The notes under the pieces were generated by a model that searched no databases, had not been told where the DNA came from, and saw only the letters and a program-made list of their open reading frames with translations. Below, piece after piece: positions 10,993-22,000 of a stretch of DNA of 64,000 nt. The number at the start of each line of letters is the position of its first letter. Position 1 is the first letter of the stretch. The position numbers were made by a program, and so were the translations under genes. Source of the stretch: Scilla litardierei (taxonomy: Eukaryota; Streptophyta; Magnoliopsida; Asparagales; Asparagaceae); contig CM061140.1 in the NCBI GenBank assembly GCA_030789695.1, positions 174,430,319 through 174,494,318 on the forward strand, written 5' to 3'.

Positions 10993-11525
10993 ATGGATCA
11001 CTCTAATGACTGCTTGGTAGACGGTGCTTTGACACATACGATCTATCAGTATAAGTGCTATTTTCATAGCATTATACCATACAAAAGCCCTGTAAATACT
11101 ATTTCAGGGCCATCGAATATAATTGAAGGTTCTGGAAATGCAACTTTGTTGCTACCTAATGGAACGGAAATTAAAATAAAAGATTCACTATTCTATCCGA
11201 ACTCCAAACAAAACATACTAAGTTTCAAGGATATCCGCTTAAACGGATTCCATTTGGAAACATCAAATGTTAATGAAAAAGAATAATTGTATGTAACGTC
11301 TCAAGAAAAGGAGCAAAATCCATACTTGAATGTTTTGAGCGCCTTTCATCAGTCATCTACCATACAACGATTCAGAGAGAAGAAGCTAACTTGACGGCGC
11401 ACCTGAAGTGCCCGACATCGGCCAAGTTTTTACTTTGGCATGACAGACTTGGCCACCCTGGATCTGTGATGATGCACCGCATCCTAACACAATCCCATGG
11501 ACACAACCTGAAGAATGAGAAGATT
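10993..11525 (+). pseudogene. Copia copy C protease and GAG-pre-integrase
   Basis: The protease-like segment reads CLVDGALTHTI, where the family normally has a D-S-A/G catalytic triad, so the active site is changed. It is followed by NTISGPSNIIEGSGNATLLL and LSFKDIRLNGFHLET. After a stop at 11284 the GAG-pre-integrase motif LLWHDRLGHPGS appears near 11431. The coding sense ends near 11525, where the following integrase is on the other strand. Confidence 0.8.
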
Positions 11526-12430
11526 CTTCAGAAGGTTCGGGATCTCATCTTCACATTGTTTCGTTACCGGATTATAGTGGGTCAAACTTTTTGTATCCCA
11601 TGTTATGATGTGCTTCGCACCAGATTTCTCAGTTTATAGGCCCATTTTGTGGAAACCGGTCTCATCAAATTCACGGTCTTCAAGACGTGCCTAAAAAGCG
11701 TCTCCCGTTTGGGGTTCTAGGTATCTTATAATTGAGGGTGAGTCAAACCCTACATAGATACCTAGGCGATGGTGAGGACCCATTTTTGTCCTCTGTGGTG
11801 GTGCAATGGGGATGTAGCTTGCGCAATCGAAGATTCTCAGATGAGAAATGTTCGGTAGCCTTCCATATGCAACTTGCATTGAAGAGAGACCCTGACCTTC
11901 AGAGGGTCTTATTTTTATTAACGATGCATCATGCAGAATTGCATGTCCCCATGCATCCACCGATAACTGGGATTTCATTAGAAATGGACGTTCAATCCAT
12001 TGGAGTCTTTTTATCAGTGATTCTGCCAACCCATTTTGGGTATGAACATGCGACACTGGATGTTCAGTTTCTATTTCCGTTGCCTGGCAGTACTCTTGAA
12101 ATGACCGAGAGATAAATTCCCCAGCATTATCCAGCCGTATTTTCTTTATATGATTGTCTGGAAAATATGCCCGCAACTTTATAATTTGTGCCAGTAGCTT
12201 TGGAAAAGCTAAGTTGCAGGTTGAAAGTAAACACACATACGAATATTTTGAAGATGCATCAATCAGTACCATAAAGTACCGAAAGGGCCCACTATGGGGT
12301 GGATAGGTCCACATATGTCTCCATGTATTCTTTCGAGGAAGCTTGGAGACTCGATATCCTCTTTTAGTTGTGATGGCATTGTTATTAATTTCTCCTTGAA
12401 GCATGGGATGCAAGGGTACAGGAAGCCACT
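11525..12430 (-). pseudogene. Copia integrase core in inverted orientation
   Basis: On the minus strand: FLERIHGDICGPIHP (first D), IKKIRLDNAGEF (second D), NGLAESLIKRLQ (E), then PNISHLRIFDCASYIPIAPP and GIYVGFDSPSIIRYLEP. The C-terminal linker persists with frameshifts to about 11525. It is the segment expected directly after the GAG-pre-integrase of copy C, but flipped. This suggests a local inversion, or junction with a separate minus-strand copy. No RT follows. Confidence 0.85.
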
Positions 12431-12489
12431 AAAACCCCTCAAAAGTAAGCAAAAAGGCCAAAGGAGAATATCTGCAACGGCTAGATTTT

Positions 12490-13040
12490 GGCAACTTACG
12501 GCTCGGACAGGCGACTGTATAATGATCGATAGTCGACTGATCAAAGGTTAAATTATTCCCAATGGCTATAATCTGAGACATGACATATGACTGTAGAAGA
12601 CTACACATGCGCCTGTAAATGAGCAGGCGCCTGAATATACTTCAGTAGGCGACTGTCCCATGGGATGGACTGGAGCCGGGCAAATGTAACTTTTGCACTT
12701 GTGCATTCAGACGACTGTTGAACATTGTTCAAGCGCCCGAAGATCGACATGCGACTTGCTAATGAACTACAATCGGCTGACCCACAAGATGGACTGATGT
12801 CAAGAAATGACAGGTTACACACTTTGGCATACAGACGAGTGCAGAACAATGTCCAGGCGCTTGAAGGAAGACATGCGACTGTAAAATGTACTTCAGTCGC
12901 CTGCACCAAAAATATCAAGAACGAGTCAATAAAAAGTTGAATTGAGCTGTGCACAACAGTCTGCTGTAGAAGGTTGACCAGGCGCCTGGAATCACCCAGT
13001 CGTCCGTCCATTTTTCAGTAGTCGTCTGTTGGAGAGCCAA
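12490..13040. repeat. Array of CAGNCGNCTG-like motifs
   Basis: About seventeen partial palindromes such as CAGGCGACTG, AGTCGACTG, CAGGCGCCTG, CAGACGACTG and CAGTCGCCTG at irregular 15-60 bp spacing. Similar words recur at 27898-28000, the left flank of copia A. Likely part of the LTR or untranslated region of an old retroelement. Confidence 0.6.
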
Positions 13041-14907
13041 AAACTCCAGTAAGAGTTTAAGGCAAGGGGAGCCTATAGGATTGGTTTCTATGATAATCCT
13101 AATGTTCACTAAGATGGAAAATGCATATGCATGAATGAGCAGACCATCTATCAAGGCATTACAAAATCTTATGACTCAAAGAGAGAAAAAGCAATTAAAT
13201 GAAATAATACATGGATTACAATTGCTTCCTTTAGAGTCTAATATTCAAGCTCTTGATACCTTGATGCTCCCCATCATCTTCCAAGCTTTGGCACCTCTTG
13301 ATGAGCTTCCCTTCATCAATTTTCAAGCTTTGGCAATGCTCCACTTAATATCCATTCTTGCACTAAGCTATTAGTCTCCAGAAATGATATTATTCATTTG
13401 ATAAACACGAGACTAAAACAATGAGATTGATTAGCACACTAACATAATGTATTGATCATCATCAAAAAAACGTTAATCTTGAACCCAAGAACTAACACGT
13501 TGGAGTATTTTCCATTATTGTTATATGATCATCTTCACACATAATACCGTCTACACTGTCTATTAATTCTTCCTGAATTGTTATTTATTCTCTTGAAGAG
13601 GATAACTCATTTTGCTTGTTAAAAATAAACTTATCAAGAGCTCCCTTTTGAGATTGAATTAATTTTTCAACCATTTTGTCTTTAGTTTTTCATATCCACT
13701 TGCAAATTTTCTAGTAGACTTTGTTTAAACAACATACAACGCAATAAATAGATATTAAAATAATCGATGTTGCACAAAAATCAATACTTAAAGACTTTAG
13801 TCTAGAAAGATACGACTTGAGATATCTGAACGAGGTCACCTGTCTGAATCAATCTCCTCTTTTTAGCTGATTTGATGAATGTATTTCTTAAACTACAAAC
13901 AAACAGAGCATGATAAGTATTGAAGGTCACTAAACCTGCCCCTATTAAATTAATCAAAAAAACACTCTTTTAACTTTCCAATGTCATTAGCAACAAATCC
14001 TAATCTCGTATCTTTGTCCCTTGTTATATGCTCTTTTGGTCCATAGCTTTTTTTTTGCCTGATAGATAAATGCAACAAAGTGTTACATAGACTTTTCCAT
14101 CCAACTAACTCAAATGTGCCAATTGCCCATCCACAAGAACTGTTGCAGAGAAACGTTGAGCAAACAGTGAATGAACAATGATGACTTAACAATTTAACGC
14201 CGGAAAATAAAGGAAACATGCAGCAATTTGTTGGGGTGTGAAAACAATAACAGCAATGCAATCAAACGAGCAAGCAATTCACTAATTCTGGAATTAGGGC
14301 TCCTTCGAAATTTTGAATCAATTCAATAAACTTTCTCAGTTTCTTGCCGATGACTTAAAAAATGAATTACCAAAGATATTACCATATTAAACCTTACTCT
14401 GTCAAAGGGTCAAAGATACTGTCACGAGATGAGGCCGGAGAGAGACGGAGCCGGAGGGTCAAACTCTCTGAGACTCGGAGGCCGACGCCGTGGCCGATTG
14501 GAGCCGATTGGAGCCGATTGGAGGGGGGGGGGGGGAGCAACGACACGTAGAGACTTGAGGCTCTCTCAACCTCTCTTTCAATTTATCCGTTGGACCTGAG
14601 GCGGGCCGCACCGCACAACAAGCCCAAAGCATTAAAGCGGGCACTGTGGGAGAAATAAGAACACATGACAACAAGAATGGTATGCGAAAATTTATTTGAG
14701 CGAACCAAAATGCTGTTGGGCGTAGAAATAAATTGAAATGAGGCCTCCCAAAAGTGGAGGATAAAAACGGCCGTCTAGGTGGCTTTACTATAGAACCGGC
14801 CTGAGTGAACATATGAAGAAGGGGTTTTTGGGTTGGGGGCGGGTGCGTGGCCCAACGGACCGGGCAGGGAGCCCATCCCTTCGGCCCTCGAACCTGCCAC
14901 TCCTCCC
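13041..14907. other. Non-coding DNA upstream of HOP
   Basis: 13041-13800 looks like decayed retroelement untranslated sequence: it repeats TTCAAGCTTTGGCA, and no domain is seen. 13930-14640 has no recognisable gene. A 12-base G run lies near 14522-14535. The last few hundred bases are the HOP upstream region. Confidence 0.4.
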
Positions 14908-14920
14908 GAACTTTCCAGAA
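14908..14920 (+). promoter_or_regulatory. Perfect heat-shock element upstream of HOP
   Basis: GAACTTTCCAGAA is three perfectly spaced alternating nGAAn units (GAA-2-TTC-2-GAA), the binding site of heat-shock factor trimers. It ends 209 bp before the HOP start codon, a normal promoter position. HOP genes are commonly heat-induced. A clear TATA box was not found. Confidence 0.65.
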
Positions 14921-15128
14921 CCTGCATCTTGCTGCCGATCACACCTACTAGAAGTATAGAGCTCCACTGCAGCGACTTTTAAAAACGTTACTCGATCCCC
15001 CCTTTTCTTTTCTCCAACCCAAAATTACCCGATAATTTAAAAAAAGCGGCTGTCGCTCGAAAGTCTAAAATCCTCGTTTCCAGATCTCTTTATTTTTCAT
15101 CAATCCAAACCGATCCCATCTAATTTCA

Positions 15129-16028
15129 ATGGCGGACGAGGCGAAGGCAAAGGGCAACGCGGCGTTCGCCGCCGGCAACTTCGATGAGGCGATACGCCAC
15201 TTCACCGACGCCATCGCTCTCTCTTCAACCAATCACGTCCTCTACTCGAACCGCTCCGCTGCCTACGCATCCATCAACCGCTTCTCTGAGGCCCTCGCCG
15301 ACGCCGAGAAGACAGTAGAGCTCAACCCTAGCTGGGCCAAGGGCTACAGCCGCCTGGGCGCTGCCCACCTCGGCCTCAACAACGTTGAGGAGGCCATCAC
15401 GGCCTACGAGAAGGGCCTCACTATCGATCCGAGCAACGATGCCCTCAAGTCCGGGCTGGCAGATGCGAGGGCAAAGTTGAGATCTTCGGCCAACGGTGGA
15501 TCGGGATCGTCTCCGTTTGGGAAGATCTTCCAGGGCCCGGAGGTGTGGGCGAAATTGACGGCTGATCCGTCGACAAGAAACTATCTTCAACAGCCCGATT
15601 TCGTTAGGATGATGCAGGACATTCAGAAGAATCCGAATAATATCAACATGTACTTGAGCGACCCAAGGATGATGCAGGTTCTTGGGGTATTGCTGAATGT
15701 GAAGATGAGTGGCCGGCCCGGGGATGAGGAGACGGAGAAGGATTTTTCCACGGAGCCCGAGAAGGAGATGCAGGCGGAGCCAGCGAAGAAGACGGTACCG
15801 GAGCCGCAGCCCAAGCCCACGCCAGAGCCGACGGAGGAGGTGAGCGAGGAGAGGGCAAAGAAGGAGAGGAAGCTGCAGGCTCAGAGCGAGAAGGAGGCCG
15901 GAAATGCTGCATACAAAAAGAAGGATTTTGAAAAGGCGATCGAACACTACACTAAGGCACTTGAGCTTGATGACGAGGACATCTCATACCTCACGAACCG
16001 GGCTGCGGTTTATTTAGAGATGGGGAAG
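15129..16028 (+). CDS. HOP: HOP exon 1 (residues 1-300)
   Basis: ATG in CAATGGCGGACG context. Encodes TPR1, DP1, the charged linker and the first part of TPR2A. Ends MGK|gtgatt in phase 0. GC-rich compared with the flanking DNA. Confidence 0.95.
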
Positions 16029-19000
16029 GTGATTTCTTAGCCACTACTTATTAGTATTTTTTCCCCATTTGTTTATTCTTTTGTCTTGATATTGAAATGT
16101 TATTCCGTTTATATCAGTATATATCATGTTTATATGGCATCGGCACTGGTTTCATTACTTGATTTGGAACTGAAATTTCTTTCTTTAAGTAAATAAGATC
16201 ATGTTTTTTCAGCGATGACAAAAGGCATTAATGACTAATTTTCCAGGTAGTGCTGTTAATGCTAATATTACTTAGTTTATTGAGATTGTTATTTGACGAG
16301 CATCATTCTGTGGAATACTAACATGCCATGCACTAGGTTTTGTATGCGTGTGTAAACGTGTTCATTGTGGTAGAGTAGATGATAGATATAACCAGATTTT
16401 GTATGCAATTCTACATGTGTTCATTGTGCAAGGGTATATATATAACTGTATTTTAGTTAATGATTATATGCTAAGTTTGTGAAGTACTGAAATTGTGTGT
16501 TATGATATGTGGATCATTTGCTACAAAGGAGTATGTTACACCAAGTAGCATTTCGTATAATCTGGTCTTTTGTGCTGTTGAACTGTTGAAAGGGAGTGCT
16601 GTTGGACTGGAGGTCTAGCTTATGTTACACCATTGGTCTAGAGAAGTCGTGTGCATCGTTATTAAGGATTGACTATGCTGAAGATGAAGAGTGCTTTTGT
16701 ATCAAACCTTTTTTTCTTCTGTTTAATGTCGTTCCTTTTTTGGAGATGCCATTTTTAAGTTGTTGCCCTGAGATATCTGCATCCCACAAATAAGAGTGCT
16801 CGAGTTGTACCATTTAGCAAGTATTAACCTCACACAAACTGATTCTTCCTTAAATACTTCACTAAAGTGTTCTTATTCGGGAAGAATGTCTGGCATCAAA
16901 CAACGGCGGAAGAAAGGTGTGCTTGCAAATAGAGAAAATATCAGGCGTTGTTTTAAAAATATTTTGAATTAAGATAGTGTTTGTAATTTCTTATGTTCAT
17001 GAGTACAGAAGTTGATGTCCTAACTTCTAAACCTAACTATTCAGTATCAGTGTTATGGCAGGGAAGGTTGTTTTAGTCTTACTGCAAGCAACCGTCTCTG
17101 CCGGTTCTACCCTAATCAGGAGCATGATTGTGGGGAGAGGTAGAAATAGTGTAAATTGCTTGATGAGATACGATCCAAACTAGTGTTTTAAAATTGGGTT
17201 CATGTGGTTGCATATGCGGATGCGGCTATAATCTGAACTGAATTCTATATCTGCGCTTTTGTTATGCCGTCAAACCGCATAACCGGATTATCCAGGCATA
17301 ATCCGTTTATGTAGCGTATGCATCATAAAAGTGAGCAGGTTTGCCCGCTAAGAGATTTATATATTTCAAATAATTACTAAGAAATCAATATGTGGTTAAT
17401 ATGTTAACTAATGTATTAACTTTAATATTTTGTAGATATATTCAGGAAGCTATCTGTAGATAATGCAAGCTGGATTGCTATTCAAAATTTAAAAAGAAAA
17501 TAGATAATTGTTCTTTTTTCTAGTAATTTATTTATGACTTTATTCTTTATGTTGATTTGTGATTTTGCTATTATGTTGAAAATTTATATTATCTAAGATT
17601 TTATGTTGTCAATGCAATAACTTACATGTTTAACCCATTCACACCCACATCCATGTTAGAAAGTTTATAATATTGTTCCAGATATTTTCTTATTTTAGGC
17701 ATATTAAACAATTAATAAACACGTGTACATTTCTGGGTATTCTGCATGATATGCATAATCAGCCATATAAACCGCTTATGCATTATGTGCTCTTTGACCA
17801 TGTTCGTACCGAAACTACATTTTAGAACACTAATCCAAACTCTTCTAGTGTTGAGTATTTGATTAGATTTGTCATTTGCTAATGACAAAAAGAAAAAAAT
17901 GCAGGGAAAATGAGTAAACCAAGACTCTTAATTTTAGCTAACAATTATAGTATGGGGTGGTGTTTTCTATTGATTGATACATATTCTAGCATGTGTACAT
18001 ATGTACACAAACATTGAACACATGATGGACCCACAATTTCATGTAGTCAACAATAAATGAAAGAAATTTACAAAGAAAACTCGAAATAAAACAAGAATTT
18101 AACGGGATTGTGTTTTAGTTTGGCAAGGATAATAAGGCACCAAAGCAGATTTTCATGAATGAGTTTAATAATTACAACTCGATAAATAGTTAGAAAATTG
18201 CTAGCAACATAATCATACAATAGATGATGCTTTCTTTAAACAAACTTGATTAACAACATGATAGAAAGTCTACAAGGCAACAAGAGCAAGAGATTGTATG
18301 AGCTTTATTTGATAATGAAAGTTGGATTTTTTGTAAAATTATGTTCATTGTAGGGGTTTTATAAAGATTTGCCGAGGGTTTCATGGAGTTGATGCTAGGT
18401 GTTAAAAGTGGGGTTTTTAATGTTACCAAAGATAAGGACATTTTGTTAGACTCGTAGAGAGGCTCAAAGGATAAACTATGAAGCATGAACCTAAAATACT
18501 TAGATGCAATCTATCAAGAAGCAAAGAAGTGTTCTATGTTTCTGTTCGTTTCTTGACGAGGGAGTGGAGGAGGAGGAAATCAAGGAAAGGCCGCATTGAT
18601 GTAGTTTTTATAGTTGAAAGATTTGATGACTTTAGAAAGGTTCCAATTCATATTTTCTTCATCATATTTTCTTTTAATTGTATATTTACATGGTGATGTA
18701 GTAACTTTACGTGTGAATGGGACACTTAATGTTAGTAACTTCCGATTAACGAGCAATATTGCTCATCCATATACATCTTGTTATTAGATCAGATATTTCA
18801 CGTGACCTAAAAAAAATTGGGTACCTTTCCCATCCAAGGCGAAAGGGGGGTTCTCCTTTGGCAATACTAGATAAAGTTGAGCTAAAAAGTCTTGATTCAG
18901 GATAAATTCATGGAGAAGTGGGATCTCTTCATGACCAACTCTAGCTTCAAGAATTTGGTTAATTGTTTCGGAGATGTGGATGTGGTGTCATGGCCAACAA

Positions 19001-22000
19001 AGATATCGAAATGTTCGTGATAAAATAAAAGTAATCCATGTCAATAAATCAAAGAGTAGCTCTTGGTTTAAACATGGGTGATGAATGTGATACAACTTAC
19101 GGCCATAACTTTTGGTAGTTGAAGAGTCTATAACTAATGGAAAGTTCAGTCTAGTGCATCTTCTACACCGAAGCTATGGTCCAACCTGATTTATCATCAA
19201 AGACACATGACACTTAATAATGATGATAAATCCCTTTAAAGATAACGATTGCATTAGTTACTTGGAAGTTAGGAAGAGAAGCTGGCAATGTACACAGAAA
19301 GTCCCATTGCCGTCGGTCGGGCAATTATACTATTTTATGTAAAAAAGTGATCTTTAATATCTAAAATTTGAGGCGAATAAGTTCATGCCATAGGAGTATG
19401 GCAAACATTAAATCATACAGGGAGCATGATGTAGGACGAAAGATCTAGAGAGAAAAAAATAGAGAAACTAATAGATTTGTGGTTTTAAAGTGGAAAAATT
19501 GGAAATTTATGGCAGAACAAATTAATAAAATCAATGATCCTAAATAGACGAGGGACGTTGAGAGTTTCTTATTCAGGCCATCCTCCGCTCACTCCAACAA
19601 ATCACATGCCAGAGATTTAGAGATCCATGCTTCTTGCCAAAGTTCTCGCACGTACACTCCCTCGCATCTCACAAGAAAGATTTAAAAGAGAATCTTTTTC
19701 TCAAAGCAATTCCTTTTTATTTATTTTGCTTCATTGATTCCAAATAAAACAAGCTTGGGCCTTTATATAGGCTTACAAACTTTGATTTTTTCTCTTCATC
19801 TCGATGTGGTACTAAACTCATCCAAAAAGACTAAAACTCTTAAAATAAATAAAAGACTCCAAAATAACTAGGATTCTAAAACTCAAAATTAAAAATAAAA
19901 ATTCTTGATCCATATCATTCTCCTCGGCTTGAACCCTGAACATTGACGACTATGCCACGAAAGTAGTTGATACCATGTCCTTGTTTCTCCTTTGAATGTG
20001 GGATATGGGGGGGGAGAGAGAGATATATATACACACACACTTTTGAAAACTTAAAGCAGGAGGAGAAGTACTCCAGATGGAATTTCCAGTCATTATATCC
20101 GTACCTATCTTCGTAGCCATTAAATTAGGAGAACTGATCATACATTGTTCGAATATAACGGCCATTGCAGTAATCATTGGAATAATCATATCCCATAATG
20201 TAAAGCTGATCTTGCGCGGAGGGTATCGATGTATACTTGGCTGAGTCATCTACACACTGACGCGAACATAACTGAATCCAGGTTTCAAACGGATCTGGAA
20301 CGTCAAAACAGTAAATATGCATATAAAATTCCCTGAAAACTAGCTGAAATTACTGAAAAGTAGCATGACTCACTGTTGAGCTGTTGATTGTGTCAACTGA
20401 CTCGGCTTAGTCGGCTTGGGGGCAGCTTAGCGGCTCAGTCGGCTCGATCCGGCTCCCGGTCGACTCGGGGTCAATGCGCCCGAGCCGATGAATAGTACCG
20501 GCTCGGCTCGGGCACGTGTTCGGCTCAACCGAGTCGACACAGTATCGACGTCGGTTCGGTTGGCACCGATGCCGTTTTCTGACGACTCCAGCGACGTTTC
20601 GTCGAGGTTTTTGTTGATGCTGATTCGTTGGGGGCTGATGAAAACTTTGGTGGGGTTCACGTTCCCAGCCGTCGTCGGTGGAAGCACGACGAGCCTTCGA
20701 ACAATTTGCTACATTGCTTTCAGAGGTTTTGGTCGTCAGCAAGGGCACTGCAGGTACATGAAAGGTCGCCTAGAAGTGTCGAAGCTGTACGTGTGGTTGG
20801 GGCCCCAAGTGGGCGTCGGTGGTGATGCCAGCGAGCGTTCGAAAGTTGACGACGCTGAATTCGGGTGTTTGGACAATTGTGAGGATGCTTCCTGATGCAG
20901 ACGACCTCCTCCGACCTCCTCTTTAGCTGAAGACGATTGTTGGATGGGTTCTTCGTCAGCGGGAAGGTGTCATGAGGTGGTTGGAGTTGTTTCGCTGGCG
21001 TTTGAAGAAATTATGGTTTTCTTTATGGGGAAAGTGGCAGCAGAAACAGAGCTTATGTTTTCGGGAATTTTTTTGAATCTGAAATCTAGAAGAGCGAAGA
21101 TAGGATGCACGAAAGATCTAGAAAGGAAAAAAAATAGAAAAACTAATAGATCTTGGGTTTTAAAGTGGAAAAATTGGGAACTTGCAGAAGAAAAACAAAT
21201 TAAGAAAATTAGGAATCCTAAATAGATAAGGGATGTTGAGAGTTTCTCACCCAGGCCATCCTCCGTCCACTCCAACAAATCACATGTTAGAGATTTAGAG
21301 ATCCAAGCTTTTCGCCGAGGCTCTCGCGTGCACATTCTCTCGCATCTCACAAGAAAGACTTGGAAGAAAAATCTTTTTCTCAAAGCAATTTCTTTTTATT
21401 TATTTATTTATTCGGTTCAGTGATTCCAAATAAAACCAGGGCCTTTATATAGGCTTACAAACTCGGCCTCAGATTTTCTGTTCCACCCGATGTGGTACTA
21501 AAGTCACCCAAAAAGACCAATACTCTTAAAATAAATAAAAGACTCCAAAATAACTAGAATTCTAATACTCAAAATAAAAATAAAAAATAAAATATAAAAT
21601 ATAAAATATAAAAATTCTCTATCCCTATAAGAGAGAATGTAAGAACATTATTATGTGTTGGTTAAATTTTAATGCATGCGCAGTTGCCAACACATATCTG
21701 GAGTCTTTTCTAGGTGAGATATATTATGTTACTGTGCAGGAGAAAGGGCTTGTTTGCAGCATGCTGTGTTGATGTTTGATGGAGTTTGCCATCTGCTGCG
21801 GGGTGATATGTGCAAATTGCAATGTAAAAGCAATTTTGGTTTGACGAGCTGCATTCATAGTCAAATTCATCGTTCCAAAAGTGGATGGTTGACTGGCTAG
21901 CGATTTGTTTTTTTGGTTGATTTTGGGTTTTTTTTTTGTTTTTTCGCCGGTGGGGGGGGGGGGGGGGGGGGGGGGGGTGAAATCTCCATCTTTTCAATGT

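Larger units (their letters stand above)
19427..21625 (-). mobile_element. LTR-flanked non-autonomous retroelement in HOP intron 1
   Basis: Two diverged direct repeats of about 490-520 bp flank about 1.18 kb. Both contain CGAAAGATCTAGA, GAGATTTAGAGATCCA and a minus-strand TATA (GCCTATATAAAGG), plus GATGTGGTACTAAA, so the element is probably minus-oriented. The interior encodes no gag or pol. On the minus strand 20125-20322 is an open, protein-like stretch ([20 protein letters not shown]) of unknown origin. 20390-20900 is unusually GC-rich. Confidence 0.6.

Noticed and set aside
15225..15947. 240-codon minus-strand open frame
   Set aside because: Antisense shadow of HOP exon 1; Leu/Arg bias typical of reading a GC-rich exon backwards.
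20488..20895. 135-codon plus-strand frame in HOP intron 1
   Set aside because: GC-rich interior of an LTR-flanked element; no recognisable domain and both strands open.
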